Assembly: GCA_000277445.1 (NCBI GenBank)
Contig: AJWJ01000092.1
Span: 1-58,836 of the forward strand
Source: Polysphondylium violaceum
Taxonomy: Eukaryota > Evosea > Eumycetozoa > Dictyosteliales > Dictyosteliaceae
Length of the DNA stretch: 58,836 nt
Direction of reading: 5' to 3'
Of the stretch, positions 34,776 to 47,834 are shown piece by piece. The position numbers and the translations under genes were made by a program. The notes beneath the pieces are model-generated. The model saw only the letters and a list, made by a program, of their open reading frames with translations, was not told the origin of the DNA and did no database searches. Within the stretch, counting starts at the first letter, position 1; each line of letters begins with the position of its first letter.

Positions 34776-36143
34776 ATGGCTTACTATGATTTAAATATCC
34801 CTGCACAACAAGATCCAAATGTTCTTAAAGATATCTTGCTTTTTATGACAAAATGTATATTTATTATCATCCATCTTGAAATCATCATGATTGATCTATG
34901 TATCTCTGAATTCGTACTAATCGTTTAATCATATGTAACTAATAGTGGGATATGATTCAGTAGCACTCACACACACTGTTGATGGAAAAATATCACCTAA
35001 AGATATATGCAAAATACAGAAAATAGATTTTAACGATGATGATGAGAAAAAAAACAATAACAACAACAATAGTAATGAGCAAGGATTAGCTACATCATCG
35101 GGATGGTTAAAGGTAGGAACTTCAAAGAAATCAATTAAGCAATATACTAGACTAGAGGTAGTTGTGAAAAACAATGCAGAGCTTCAAATGTTGAATTCAA
35201 ATAATCCCGTTGTACAATCATATGATTTGATCAGTATCATTCCCACAGATATAAATGTCTTTAACGCTGCATGTAATTCCACAGATATTGATATCATTAC
35301 ACTTACATCTTTTTCGAAATTCATTGTAAAGCCCGACAGAATCAGACAATGTATTCAGAAAGGAATTTCCATCGAGTTGGTTTATACAAGTATATTTGAA
35401 AGTATGTACATACTTACTTATCACATACAAACAAGTATTAATACCTTTTCTTTTCATAGAGGAATCTGAAAGATTATCATTCTTTCAATTGGCCTCATCA
35501 GTTGTCAGATCATCGTTTGGTAAGAATATTATTCTCAGTAGTAGAGGAAAACATTCAAAGTTTATGAGAAGTCCTTATGATATTTCAAATTTGTACGTAT
35601 TGGTTCAATGAATAGATAGGCGTGTACATGTGGACTAACAACTCTCTCTAACTATACATTACATTATATAGAGGACATTTGTTTGGATTAAATTTTGATC
35701 AAGCCAAGGCATCTGTTAGTAAATTACCTCACTCAGCCATTTTACATGGTCTCAGTAGAAAAACCAAAGGATTGGCTTTGGTATCTGATCCTGCTTTATT
35801 AAGAGATTTGGAATTATGGAAACTCGAAAGAAAAGATGATGTCACTCCAACTGGAAATACTGTCCCTCATCCAAAGAATAAAAAACCAGAAAAGAAACAA
35901 GATATTGAGAATGACAATGACGCTGACGATCAAGTTATAGAACAAGAACCAAAAACAACCACTACTACAACAACTACAACAACCAATGATCAAATCAAAT
36001 CAAAATCTAAAAAATCAAATGAACCATCTGTAAATAAACCATCCGACACCACAACAACAAAATCAACTACTATTAAAAAAGAAAATCAAATGGATGTGGA
36101 CCATAAAGACACCACCATCAAGAGAAAAAGAAATAATGAATAA
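34776..36143 (+). CDS. rpp30: Ribonuclease P/MRP subunit Rpp30
   Basis: Four exons, 34776-34854, 34946-35401, 35460-35592 and 35672-36143, give 379 aa. It begins MAYYDLNIPAQQDPNVLKDI; the joined sequence TKLGYDSVALTHTVDGKI is typical of the TIM-barrel-like RNase P p30 family, as are RLEVVVKNNAELQMLNSNNP, YDLISIIPTDINVFNAACNS followed by TDIDIITL, and ISNLGHLFGLNFDQAKASVS. The segment after position 310 is a Lys/Thr/Asp-rich low-complexity tail. Rpp30 is a protein subunit of nuclear RNase P and RNase MRP, which mature tRNA 5' ends and rRNA. A poly-Asn insert sits near residue 60. Every junction restores family sequence. Confidence 0.9.
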
Positions 36144-37348
36144 TCGGAAATAGTCAAAATAGATCACAATCAATAAATATCTCTACTAAATATCTTTTTT
36201 AAGTTTTATTTTTGGCTGCGCCCCCAACGTCTTTTTTTTTTTTTTTTTCTTCCCTTTTCATTTTTTTCATTTTTTTCAGGTTTCTATTTTTATTTTCAGC
36301 GCACCATCACATGCAAAGAAAGGCAACTGCGTATAATAGTATATCAGCAAAACATTGTGATTAACATAACTTACCTGTGCATATGTCCCAACAACAATAG
36401 CCAATATAACAAAATAATAACACCATTTTTTTAAATATCTGAAAATAGGTGTTTGTGTGTGAGTGTGTATGTGTTTGAAACTCAAGTGTGTGTGTGTTGT
36501 TTGAAATTGAAGTTTTCTTTTAACAAATTATTATTTATTGGGTCATTTCAAGAAAAAAGATAAGGTAAGAATAAACAGTAATATAATTTCACCATACCAC
36601 CACTTTCACACATTTTTATTGTCAACTACAGCTTCTCCCGTTTAATTATTACCAACACACACACACACACACACACGCACGCGCACATAAATTTCCCCAT
36701 TTTAGTGGTAGAACATTAGAGTGTGGTCGTTTTGGTGTTGTGTGTGTTTTTTTTTCCTTTTTTTTTCTTTTCTCTATATATTTATTTTAATGTGTAGTCC
36801 ACTACTATATCATCTGTAATATCTTTTTTTTTCTTTAAAATAAAAGTAAAAATACACTAAATTAACGCATATTACATGTGCATGCAAAATATAACTATAA
36901 TATAATTGTGTGTGTTTAATCAATAATCTTTTATGAATCATCAAAAATATATATCATTAATTTATCTGTTTTATTGTGTGTGTAAATAATTCTTATTTAT
37001 AAATTAGAACTTGTCTGTTTTGGCGTGTGTGCGTGTGGGTTTGATTCATTCATTTTCTTTTTTAATTTTCATTTCTTTTTTTGATTTTTTATTTTCATAT
37101 CTCTCCTCCCTGTCCCTCTTTATTGTCTAGTAGTATTTACAGGTGTATTAATAATCATAGTAATAATATATTATAGGTCCTATCCCTTATTATTTCTACA
37201 AGTGACACACTCGTCTAGTTTTTAGAAAAAAAACAAAAAACAAAAAAAAACAAAAAAAATATAATTATAATTATTTTGCCAGATAGACAACTTTAGAATA
37301 CAGTAATAGTATTAATAGTAGTGCACTAGCAATAGCAATATTAGCAGA
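36144..37348. other. 1.2-kb spacer between Rpp30 and TBC1D22, with (AC)n microsatellite
   Basis: Mostly AT-rich with CA/GT tracts. An AC repeat of about eleven units is at 36655-36676. A short GC-rich patch (GGCTGCGCCCCCAACG) near 36213 stands out just after the Rpp30 3' end. A candidate small minus-strand gene is listed separately. The right half should contain the TBC1D22 promoter. Confidence 0.5.
36276..36450 (-). CDS. Candidate small membrane protein fragment (uncertain, 5' end not found)
   Basis: On the minus strand an exon-like stretch (about 36376-36437) reads YLKKWCYYFVILAIVVGTYA then Q, with an acceptor-like TTTTCAG upstream and donor GTAAGT at its end. An acceptor CGCAG then joins it in frame to LPFFACDGALKIKIET and a stop at 36276-36278. 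Coding-like GC content in the second piece and good splice sites support it. No in-frame ATG was found upstream, so a further 5' exon would be needed. The protein would have one hydrophobic segment. No family was recognised; it may also be chance. Confidence 0.25.
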
Positions 37349-39038
37349 ATGAATCAACATCACCATCTTTCAACTAGTGACACAAATAGTCCGGTAAAGG
37401 AAACATTTTGGAGATTTTCAAGTAGAAAAACACCCGGCATTGCCAAACCTATAAATAATCACCATGCACCACATAAATTTGAAAAGTTTAATGGGTAATT
37501 ATTTGTGTTGTTGTGTGCTTTGTCATAGCCTTGTTTATTTAGAGATTATTATATTAATATATTCATTTATTCAATCTACTATCTATACAGAAATATAATT
37601 CCTACAAAGAAAAAAGAATATGACAGTAGTTCAATATATAATCATAATCAATATATATCAAAAGATAGTATAACTATTACAAATTCATCATTATCATCAT
37701 CACCTTCTTCGACATTGTCAACATCAACAGCATCAACAACAACAACCACAACAACAACAAATACAACTACCTCACATTTAAATGTAACAGAATCACATTT
37801 ATCATTATCAGCATCATCTTCTTCGACATCGTCGATTTCATCTTCGCCAAATTCATTAAATTCAAGTAATAGTGGAATCGATCATTTAAATAGTAATAAT
37901 AATAGTAACAACAGTAATAGTGATAGTAATAATAATACACCAAATATAGTAGGAAATAAATATAATAGTGAAAGATCGAGGAAGTTTGCAAAATTACTTC
38001 ATGGATCAAATGTAGATTTAGAAAGTTTAAAGAAATTGGGTTGGTGTGGTATTCCTACCCTTTATAGACCCATGGTATGGAAGATTCTATTAGGTTATCT
38101 ACCATCCAATGGTGAGAGAAGAGAGGAAATTTTAGAAAGAAAAAGAAAGGAATATAGAGATAGTTTACCTCAATATTATATTCACGAAGATAAAAGAACT
38201 GAACCTGATAAAAAGACTTTAAAACAAGTATATATCTATTAAATATGTAAAAAGAACAAGAGGAAGAAGAAAAGAGATAGAGTATTAATAATCATCATAT
38301 TTTAATATATAGATTCAATTAGATGTACCAAGAACAAATCCAAATGTACCATTATTTCAACAGAGTTTAATACAAGAGATTTTAGAAAGAATTTTATATA
38401 TTTGGGGTATAAAACATCCCTCCTCTGGTTATGTACAAGGTATCAATGATTTAGCAACACCATTTATATCAGTATTTTTATCGGAATATGTCGAAGATCC
38501 ATTTACATGTCAGGTTGATAAAATTGATCCAAACATTTTGGCAAAAGTTGAGGCAGACAGTTACTGGTGTTTGACAAAATTGTTGGATGGTATTCAAGAT
38601 CACTATACATTTGCCCAGCCAGGGATTCAACGAATGCTCGCACAGTTGCGTGAACTATTGGAAAAGATAAACAGTTCACTGTGTTCGCATTTGGCCGATC
38701 AAGATGCCCAATTTATCGAATTTGCTTTTCGTTGGATGAATTGTTTGTTGATGAGAGAGATACCCTTTCCATTGGTGTTGAGAATGTGGGACACTTATCT
38801 CTGTGAAAAGGAAGGATTTGGTGTTTTTCATGTCTATGTTTGTGCAGCATTTCTAGTCCAATGGTCAGATGATTTAAAACAACGTGATTTTCCAGATATA
38901 ATGATATTTTTACAAAAGCCACCCACCCAAAATTGGGAAGACAGGGATATTGAAAGTCTTTTTTCAACTGCTTTCTATTATCGTTCTCTCTACGAAGATG
39001 CTCAATCCCATTTAAAATCAAATAAATTATTTAAATAA
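37349..39038 (+). CDS. TBC1D22-type RabGAP
   Basis: Three exons, 37349-37494, 37591-38227 and 38313-39038, give 502 aa. A Ser/Thr/Asn-rich N-terminus (1-195) precedes a TBC domain: KLGWCGIPTLYRPMVWKILL, then IQLDVPRTNPNVPLFQQSLI, RILYIWGIKHPSSGYVQGIN and DLATPFISVFLSEY. These closely match animal TBC1D22A/B. The catalytic-type Arg lies in LDVPRTNP (the family IxxDxxR motif) and the Gln finger in GYVQGIN. The C-terminal FIEFAFRWMNCLLMREIPFP and LRMWDTYL are also family typical. It should stimulate GTP hydrolysis by a Rab GTPase on Golgi or endosomal membranes; the target is unknown. Confidence 0.9.
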
Positions 39039-39200
39039 TTAATAATAATAATTATTATTATTAACATATATTATATATTACAAAAAAAAAAAATAACAAA
39101 GATTGCTTAAAATATCTAATTTTGCAGAAATCATCAAAAAAAAAAAAAGAAAAAAGAATAATTTTTTTGTAAATTTTTAATTGCAGACGATAAGAGTAAT

Positions 39201-40047
39201 ATGACGATTGGAGAATCAATTAAAGAGTTGAGAGAGAATAGAGGGTCATCTTTAGAAGATTATCATGTAAATAAGTATATATCAAGAATATATTCAACCA
39301 ATGATAACGATGACAACAATAAAAATAATAGTGGTGATGATGGTAGTAGCACGACATCTACCGCCTTTCAACCTAGAAATAATAAAATGTGTAAAGATAA
39401 TGTATTAAAAGTTTTAAAAGAAAGTATGTTTTTAGTCTTTGAGGAAGAAGAAGAAGAAAAAAGATATTAATTGTACACACCAACCACTATATCTATATAG
39501 GTCCAGTTCTTAAATATATTATTAAAGATATGGTAAGACTTGGATGTTTACCACCAATTATAAAATGTGCACCATGTAAAGAAGAATCATTTGGTTATTT
39601 TGAACCTGAAGAGGGTATTGTAATTTGCGATAATATTCAAAATTTTCCACAAAATATAAGAAACACTGTCGTTCATGAAATGGTTCATGCATATGATATG
39701 TGTAAAGTTAAATTGGATACTTTTAATTGTCAACATTTAGCATGTACAGAAGTAACTATTTAATATACGTATAATATTAATTGTAAGAATAGATATCTAA
39801 TTAAACTACTATATCTAATTAGATTAGAGCAGCAAATCTTAGTGGTGATTGTAAATGGGAAATGGAGTTGATTAGGGGACAATCATCTATATTTAATCAT
39901 TTAAAGGAGTGTACAAAAAGAAGAGCAGTAGGATCATTGCAAACCAATCCATTGTGTAGAGATATTGCACAGAAATCAGTAGATTTAGCATGGGATAAAT
40001 GTAATGTCGATTACTCTCCTTTTCAAACTATACCCAAAAACTTATAG
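39201..40047 (+). CDS. atp23: ATP23-like mitochondrial inner-membrane metalloprotease
   Basis: Three exons, 39201-39423, 39501-39751 and 39823-40047, give 232 aa. After a variable, Asp/Asn-rich insert the core reads [40 protein letters not shown] followed by [12 protein letters not shown], with the HEMVH zinc-protease motif, then [20 protein letters not shown] and the Cys-rich end [20 protein letters not shown]. These features define the ATP23 (M76) family, which in yeast matures the Atp6 subunit and assists ATP synthase assembly in the intermembrane space. No classical presequence is seen, consistent with import through the disulfide relay for Cys-rich family members. All splice junctions are in frame. 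Confidence 0.92.
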
Positions 40048-40428
40048 GAAATAAATATTTTCTAGAAAAGGGTAACGAACGATCAATGATTGTAATATTT
40101 AAAATAGTATTTTATTTTTTTCATCTTTAAAACTCTTACTCTGAGTTTAGGTAATGTTCAGGTTTAATTTTATAACAACACAGACAACAACACATCATTG
40201 GAACCAGTTATTATCGGACCACTTATTGAAATAAGAAAGGATGGGATGATATTCAAATTCCAAAGATTCAAAATATATACAAACTTATTTGTTGATGAAT
40301 ATGTTCATTTCAAAAAATAATCGAGATAAAAGTATTTTGTTAATTTTATTTAATTTATATCTGTTGTCACTGTATTGGTAGTTTTTGAAGTAAACTATTA
40401 ATATTTATTCTTCTTCATATTCCTCTTA
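40048..40428. other. Convergent spacer between ATP23 and the large MACPF gene
   Basis: AT-rich, with a decayed coding-like piece at about 40160-40320 (listed separately). No other element recognised. Confidence 0.5.
40160..40320 (+). pseudogene. Decayed coding fragment resembling the secreted beta-helix family
   Basis: An open stretch on the plus strand ends in sequence with FYNNTDNNTSLEPVIIGPLI and DGMIFKFQRFKIYTNLF. The Y-x-N-N...(V/I)IIG pattern followed by an alternating hydrophobic strand resembles the start of the beta-helix module in the neighbouring secreted proteins (GIYKGIDNNEIVIDG). There is no start codon, signal peptide or continuation, so it reads as a fossil. The relationship is inferred from pattern only. 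Confidence 0.3.
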
Positions 40429-43400
40429 TTAAATTTCAATTTCACCGACTTTGTTATTTAATACTTGAGTGTAGGATGGTAAACTATCGTCAAATGGAAT
40501 TTGATATGCTTTAACACCATCTCTTTGATAATGGTAGTTGTGATAGGTAAAGAGAGCTCTGTTGTATCTGTTTGGAGTGAGTGGATAGAATCCCCATTTT
40601 GATTGATGAGCTTCTGGATTACTACCATCAAATTTATAATGTAAAAATTCATTTGCATGGAATTCATTTTGGTGATCACTAATGTGCCAAGATTTAATGA
40701 CTCGTTTCCAGGGTGTATTGACATTTGGACTTGGGAAGTAAGCTTTTATCCAATAGATTCTAGTGAGCATACCAATAGTTGCCTCATTCTCAACCATCAT
40801 GGTAAAGTTGAGTGCACTTTCAATCTTGCCGCTGAAATCAAACCATTGCATCATTGATTGATCATAGTCTTGCATTTTCATTTCTTTGGATGAGGTGTGA
40901 ATAAAGGAAGGGAGAATATTTTGAGGAACAGGTCTATTATCACCGGTAGATGGACTGTATGGAATTGGATCTCCTTTGAATCCAAAGATGATTTTCTCTC
41001 TACATTGGACACAGGGGTCTGTAGCCTCTGGACGATCACAGCTTACGCAAGTTGTGTGGAGGTCATTGGGATTACCAACAAAATCAGTACTGTGCAAGTG
41101 ATAGGACCATCTGTTTTCAAAGAATGCGGTTGCATAGTAATTGGTATTGTCTTCTATGACACTAACTTTGTTAAACAAGATAACTTCGTTGGCGTACCAG
41201 GAAATGATTTTATGGACGCCGTTTGATATAGCATCTGCACCAACACCATTGATTTCATCGTTTTTGAGTTGGACAATTGGTTTTCTAACACTAGAGAAAA
41301 AGTCTGGACCATCAAAATCAATACGAATTGGGAAGTGAATCAAGTCTCCAATACCAGCGTCACAAGAGTAGAATGTAGAGTTGAAATCGGGTGGTGTATC
41401 GAGATTAAATGCATGGTAATAGTCACATCTATTCTTTTCACCAGAATATTGTAAAGATTCTCTTGAGCCAGAGACATCGATAAAAGCTCCATGAATAATA
41501 GTCTTGAATGTAAGCTCGATTTCTACATTTTGTTCATCCAGAGTGAAATAGGTGATGCTAAGAATGGGTTCTTTCTCGATCATTGTTTGAATTGAGCTTT
41601 CAACTGTAAAGATTAAAGAGTATTTGTGACTGATATCATCAACACCATTTTTTAGGTAGAAGAGATGCTCTGCTTCATCCCAGAGATCCTTGAGTGGTAC
41701 ACCTTGTTTGTTGGTCCAAGTACTTTTAATCAAGTCTCGGATGGGATACAGTTGATAATTGAATGGAACTGGTAAGAGATCAATGGTTGAGGTCCATTGG
41801 CTATATGTTGGGGAACTGACACCATCCGAGGCTGGACTAAAGGCTGCTGGGGCACCACCATATGTAACGAGTCTTGAGGTTTGGGAGTTTTGTTTATTAG
41901 ATTTCTTTTGCTCTTCAGAGTTGGTTTGGTCAAGACTGTTTGAAAAAGTTCCATCTACTGAAAGAGATGGGGATGAAACTGATGCAGCCAGAGACAATTT
42001 TGAGGTTTCTTCCCATGATTTGGAATTTTCATCGCTAACGTTGATTTCAGAGGTTGATGTGATTTGTGATAATTTACCACCGAGAAAACTGTTTTTGTAG
42101 TGATGAGTGCCGTAGACCTCTACTATATCCAACATATCAGAGGCAGTCTTTACTTGGCTAAGACTCTCAAGGAATTTAGGATGAAGAGAAACCCTGTCCA
42201 GGTCAAGCTCAACAAAAGATGTGGTACAATAGAGATCAGTTTTAAAAATCTTATTTTTTGAATCACTAGTGTGTTTTTTGGCCTCTTCCACAGATTTCTC
42301 TTGAGAGAATGCCGCAGAAGCCCTTCCAGAGTAACCTTTGAAATTACCACCTACATTGGCTTTGTATGCTTGTGATGATGATTCTTCCATTTCGGTTGAA
42401 ATTTCATGGTGTGAGTTATAGGATTGAGTTATCGTGGAAAATGTACAAACCGGTAAAATTTTAGCATTGATTTCCTTGGGAATTTGGTAAACATTTTGTC
42501 TAAATATATCTTCAATTACTGTTGTAGCCACATTCTCGCAATAGTCAAATTGAAACAATGGTGCACGTCCTTCTTCACCATCAAGAATATTGATACCAAA
42601 GGTTAGATGGTCGCTACCAGGCAATTTCCAAATAAATTGGTTGTAAATTAAATCACCAATAGTGTCAGAGGATACAACAAATCCTGGTGCAATGTGACCC
42701 TCGGGTACAGTTCTTGTTGGACAAGACTTGGTATACTCCTCATAACAGTCAATAAAGCAGCTATTAGGTTCTTCATTACAAATTCCATCACCACACTGAA
42801 TCTCAGCGTTTAATTTGGGGTAGTTAATATCAGGTGCGCAATAAAATAAACTATTTGGATTGATCTCTACGTCGTCTCTAATTTTGTCACCACAGATTCT
42901 GTTTGAATAAAACAATTCATCGTTGGGACCCAATGAAGGGATGGCACTAAAATGTCTTTTGGTGCCAAGAGGAACTCCAGAGTGTGTGATGATTTCAACG
43001 AAATGGACATGACCCTCAACAAGATAAACTTGAGTGAGTGTGTTGTTGAAATAGGGAGATTGGATCATCGAGAATCTTTCAAGGCCATTGATTTTCAAGA
43101 TAAAACCAAAATTGGAGCCGGTAAAAGAGAAGGTAACATATTTTGATTTTTCAATTGACAAATAACCATAGATTCTGTTGACAACAGGACCTGAGCCTCC
43201 GAGATTGTGTTGTAGACGGATTTGTTGGAGTGGTTTAATATTCTCAGACATACAAAGAGGGATGTTATGAGGATCACAGCCTGGTCTATAGGATTGAAGG
43301 GCAACACCAACAAAAGAGCAGCTGCATTGCAAATTCTCTAAACAGGTACGAGTGTTACATGATGGGGAAGTATTCCATGGATCAATAATGATTCGCGTGC

Positions 43401-46400
43401 AAAGTGATCTCAATGGGTATGTAGAGTCACAGCCTTCAAAGCATTCAAAATGGACACCCAAGAGGTTAACTCCGCCGTCAATGTCAATTGAAGAGTTTTG
43501 GCAGAGGATATCACCGGCAATGTTGTTGATGTGGTTTGATGAAACATCATAATAGGGATTTATGACAAAATAGGTCAGTTCACCATTGATTTTTACATTG
43601 GAGAGGTCAGAGTAGATGGCTGCACCGGTGCTTATAGCTTGATTGTCTTTGAATACACAATTGGTGACTGTGAGTCTTCTAGCCCCACTCACATAGATAG
43701 CACCACCTTCAGTTGCAAAGTTGTTTTTGAAAATTACATTGTTAATGGTGGCAACAGAGTTGACAGAGTAGAATGCACCTCCAAAAGTAGAACGACAATT
43801 TTTAATGGTTACGCTAGACAATGAGAATTTCTTGGTGTTAAGGACTTTGAGACCAAATCCAAATCCTTCACAATCGATAACCGTAGAGCTCGCACCATTC
43901 AATGAGGTTATCTTTTTGATGTGGTCACCATCAATAACTATCTCATTGTTATCAATTCCCTTGTAGATACCGGGTAAGAGAGTGAGGGTTGTTAAAGAGT
44001 TTGATTTCTCTAGTGCAGCTTTAATGGTCTTGAATGGTTTATCAAACGTCCCGCAGTCTAGCGTGGGGGTAGGTGTGCACTCTGAGCTGGGATCAACATA
44101 GAGAATGTTGTTTAATTTGGGTTTCATGGGAACCAAAACTACCTTCGAGTCAACTAAACCATTTTGGACTTTAATTTGAATAGGTTTTTCTTGTGGATTG
44201 ACTAAAGTTGCTATCATTAGAGTAGATGATCTGAGTTTGATGCTCAAGAGCTCGGTGAAAGCATCTTGACCAAGTTTCACAAACAATTTGCTGGTGGTGG
44301 AGAATCTTTTACCATAGATAGTAATGTCCAAGCCCCCGCTGGGAGAAAACTCGGTGACTTTGCTGATCAATGGGAACAAAGGAACAGTGGCTGGTTTAAA
44401 CATAGATGTATAGCCTAGTGATGAAAGCTCTTTGGAGCTGTAAGAGTTGATATTAAGTGCATTATCAGTGATACCATGCACCGAAACAACATAGCCATAA
44501 ATTAAAAAGTCATATGGGATCTGGACAGCGGCCTCGTAGCTGTACTCGCCAGTGACACCGGTATCAGAGACATAGGTAGTTGGGACTTGAAGATAGTTGT
44601 CGACACCTTGAATAAAGATATAAGGGTTGTGTCTTTTGGAAATACCAGACGACACATCTTGTGTTTTAAGAGTTACAGTAGCATCACCAGTCTCGGTTAA
44701 GGTGAATGTAAAGGCGGTGAGAGTAGGATACACGTCGTCGGAAATAGGGTTTGTGCAAGTATGTGTTATGGTAAAAGGAGCATCTAGCTCAGAGAGTGGG
44801 TCGAGGGCATAGTCGTCATTACTCTTGGAAACCATTCCACCTTTATCTGTGAGTGAGGCAAAAGAGACATAATAGGTCAACTCTTTACATCCCTCTTTGG
44901 GTACATGGAAAGAGACGCTGTAAACTCCGTTTTTGTGGTCACCAGAAACTCTATTGTTCTCTGAAATATTAAACACACGAACTTCATTATCATAATCACT
45001 AGTGATATGGATCACACCATGATCAAATCCAGACATCTCATCATAGATTATAAAGTTCCAAACCATATCAAAATCTGTATCACCCTCAATTTTATCTACA
45101 GTGATTCCATTGATCATTGGTGGGAAATAATCAAATGCTATAGCATAGTAAATAATTGATTATTAATATATTTAATCTAAATAGTAATAATATCAATATT
45201 ACATACTTTTTGAAACTATTTCTAATTGAACACTAGAAGAAAATTGATTTTTCAAATCCTGTGTATTATAATCAATTCCGTCGATAAAGAGAGAGTATTC
45301 GATAGGACCTGGTTTAGAGATTTTTGGAAACTCAAAATCGATGACATACAATTCCAATTCATTGTTATAGGAGCCGACATAGGATTTGAACGAGGGTGGC
45401 GCGTAGGGGACGTTGGAATGGACTCTAAAAAGAACTTGAATATCATCTTTAGTAGATTGAAAATAAAAAGTATTTTTGGTGTTGGAGCTTTTCGTATCAA
45501 AAGTTGGACGAATGAATTTGGGATTATAGATATAGTGTTGCGAGGTGCTACTGTCAAATAATTGAGGTTGAGTTAAACTTTCACCTGGGTACTGGCTAGA
45601 CAGAAGGGTGAGTCCAGCATAATTGTGTACCTCGAAATAAAATGAATTGTATTTATAGTTTGTGGTTTCTCTGGCATCAAATACTAAATCAAAAGTACCA
45701 TCGAAAATGGTTCCACTTGAAAGAACATCAGAGGCCAAAAAGGTTTTAGATGGATTGTAGGTAACAAATTTATTGATACCAGTTCCATCCTTTGCTTTTA
45801 CAGTTAAAATGTAAATATAAGAATTGAAACGAGTAACAGTCTGTGATTCAATAAATGGTGCTTGTTTATCTATTGAAAAGTATTTTTATTATTGTTAGTA
45901 AATAATTTATATAATATGAATAATAATAATAATATAGAATAAATTTACCTTCAATAGAAGAATCAATAGGTTGGGTGATATCTAATGGAGAATTAAAATA
46001 ATCTCTAATGTTGATGGTGATATCTCTTTTCAATTTGGGAACAACTTGTTCAAGTTTGTAAGAGGTACTGGGAGATGATTGTATTCTTTTGTAACCATAG
46101 GGATAAGGAATTTGTTGATGGGTACCAATAAAATTGATAACTTTTGGTGAGTGATGAATTTTGACATCACTCAATTGTGAATTAAGTATACCAAAGTTGA
46201 CGGTAGGATAAAAGTCATAGGACCCGGTGAGGCTATAGGAGGTATGGGTCATCTCTCTATATTGAAAAGTAATGTCTTGGGCAATACCAATATAATTAGA
46301 ACCAGATCCATCTTTTCCAGCAAATGAAAATTGTAATTGATTATCAGTGGAGCCGGCAACCAAACTGGGGAGAGCAATCGAGGTGGTATATGAACCATCA

Positions 46401-47460
46401 CTGAAAACAGGAACAACTATTCCATTCTTTTGGAAACTTGAAGTGTAGAATAAAAATGGAGAGACGTTAAATGTTTGAAACTTGACATAGGCACCATTGT
46501 TTCTTGGATAACGAGTCCAATCAAAATCTTGGGATGACCATGGATTTGGTGTTACTCTGTTAATATAGGCCTGAACCATATCTGTATTACCTTTATTTTG
46601 AGAAACTGGTGTTAATATTTTGAATAAGAAAAAAAGAGAAATGACTTACCAATAAATTTAAGAGGGTTACTCAAGGTTCTGGAGATGATAGAGTTATCAA
46701 AGGGATCTTTAAACGAAATTGTGAAAAAATCGTTAGTAATTTCAGGAGCCTTGGGTTCAATTCGGATTGTGTATGTGGATGAAAGGCGACCAGGAACTAT
46801 TTCACAGAGGCCATCGGCACTGAGAGAAGTTTGGCATTCAATTGGAGCACTGCTTTCTCCATTGGAACTAATACCAAAATCAACTTTTACCATTTGATCA
46901 ACAATATCAAAATAAGGTCTCATCGGGTAGATAAAGAGACTACTATTGTCTATGATTATTATTTTACAAAATTTAATATTATATAGATATCGGTACGGAA
47001 ATAAAATATTTTCTACTCACCTTCACATGTAGGATTAATGTCACTCAATGTGAATATTTTCAATTGACTCAAAGAGTTTCTCACTTTAATTTCCAATGTT
47101 TGAATTGTTTGTGATCTGAGATAAAAGATATCCATGTTGAATACTTGTATGGTACCATACGATGTTACTTTGGCTATGTGCACATAACCAACTCCATGAA
47201 ACTCTATAGTGTTTGGAATATTGGATGGGTCATCAAAAACTAAAATCAAGGATACTTTACAATGAGTCGATATCTCTGCATAAGTATCGATGGCCTTGTT
47301 GGGTATCCTTGCATAACGTGTTAAAATCGTCTCTCCCCATACCGCAGCGGCTATTAATTCAACACACAGCCGTTAGTAATAATATATAGAATTATGAAAC
47401 ATAATACATACTAAAGGAGAGTAGTAGAAATAGAGATAATAAGCAATAGGTAATCTTCAT
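40429..47460 (-). CDS. Giant secreted IPT/TIG - beta-helix - PA14-like - MACPF protein
   Basis: Six exons on the minus strand, 47412-47460, 47021-47350, 46650-46949, 45949-46605, 45207-45869 and 40429-45137, give 2235 aa. Exon 1 (49 nt) encodes a signal peptide, MKITYCLLSLFLLLSF. Residues 20-920 are beta-sandwich repeats of the kind found in large dictyostelid surface proteins (for example NNRVSGDHKNGVYSVSFHVP). An IPT/TIG-like domain follows (about 922-1010, with FSPSGGLDITIYGKRF), then a right-handed parallel beta-helix (about 1010-1240, with TLLPGIYKG, ASSTVIDCEGFGFGLKV and GGAFYS/GGAIYV rungs), Cys-rich linkers, a PA14-like sandwich (about 1300-1420), the CGDGICNEEPNSCFIDC motif near 1445 and a MACPF domain (about 1460-1850) with YGTHHYKNSFLGGKL at 1675. 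About 385 further beta-rich residues with Cys pairs (CVSCDR, DPCVQC) close the protein. No membrane anchor is seen. The role (defence, predation or adhesion) is unknown. Confidence 0.85.
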
Positions 47461-47834
47461 TTCAGCCAAATATAGAATAATATTAAAAAAGAAGAAACCC
47501 TCCAAAAACCTCTAGTGGGCGACGACACGACGACAAGACGACAATTACCGAATGATTATTTAATAGATAATTCATAAAAATTAAAATATTACACCATTCT
47601 CTGAATTGATAAATCAATTTTTCGTGAATGTTGTTCGTGTCGTGTTCAAATTTTGATTTGGGGAAACATGAATAGATTTTAGTGGGCAAAAAAAATCAAA
47701 ATATCTCTATCACACGGTTTCACCAAAATAATTTATTAGGAAACCGAAAAGTAAGCGATTACTTGATATTTTTGCCCATCAGAACGCCTGCACCTAATTA
47801 AAACAAAAAATATTTTTACCTATCATACAAGAAA
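47461..47834. promoter_or_regulatory. Divergent promoter of the two MACPF genes, with inverted and direct repeats
   Basis: The 374-bp spacer lies between the two start codons. A 9-bp inverted repeat has arms ACGACACGA (47522-47530) and TCGTGTCGT (47635-47643). A direct repeat TAGTGGGC occurs at 47513-47520 and 47680-47687. The GAC/GTC-rich text is strongly unlike other spacers here, and the symmetry suggests shared transcription factor sites serving both genes. Confidence 0.45.

Noticed and set aside
36655-36690. AC-rich tract as a CRISPR-like or telomeric repeat
   Set aside because: It is a plain dinucleotide microsatellite decaying into GC/CA units, with no spacers.
40429-47460. Classifying the 2235-aa protein as a Tgr-type adhesion receptor from its IPT/TIG and beta-sandwich part
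   Set aside because: There is no transmembrane segment or cytoplasmic tail at the C-terminus, and the C-terminal half is beta-helix plus MACPF, unlike Tgr proteins.
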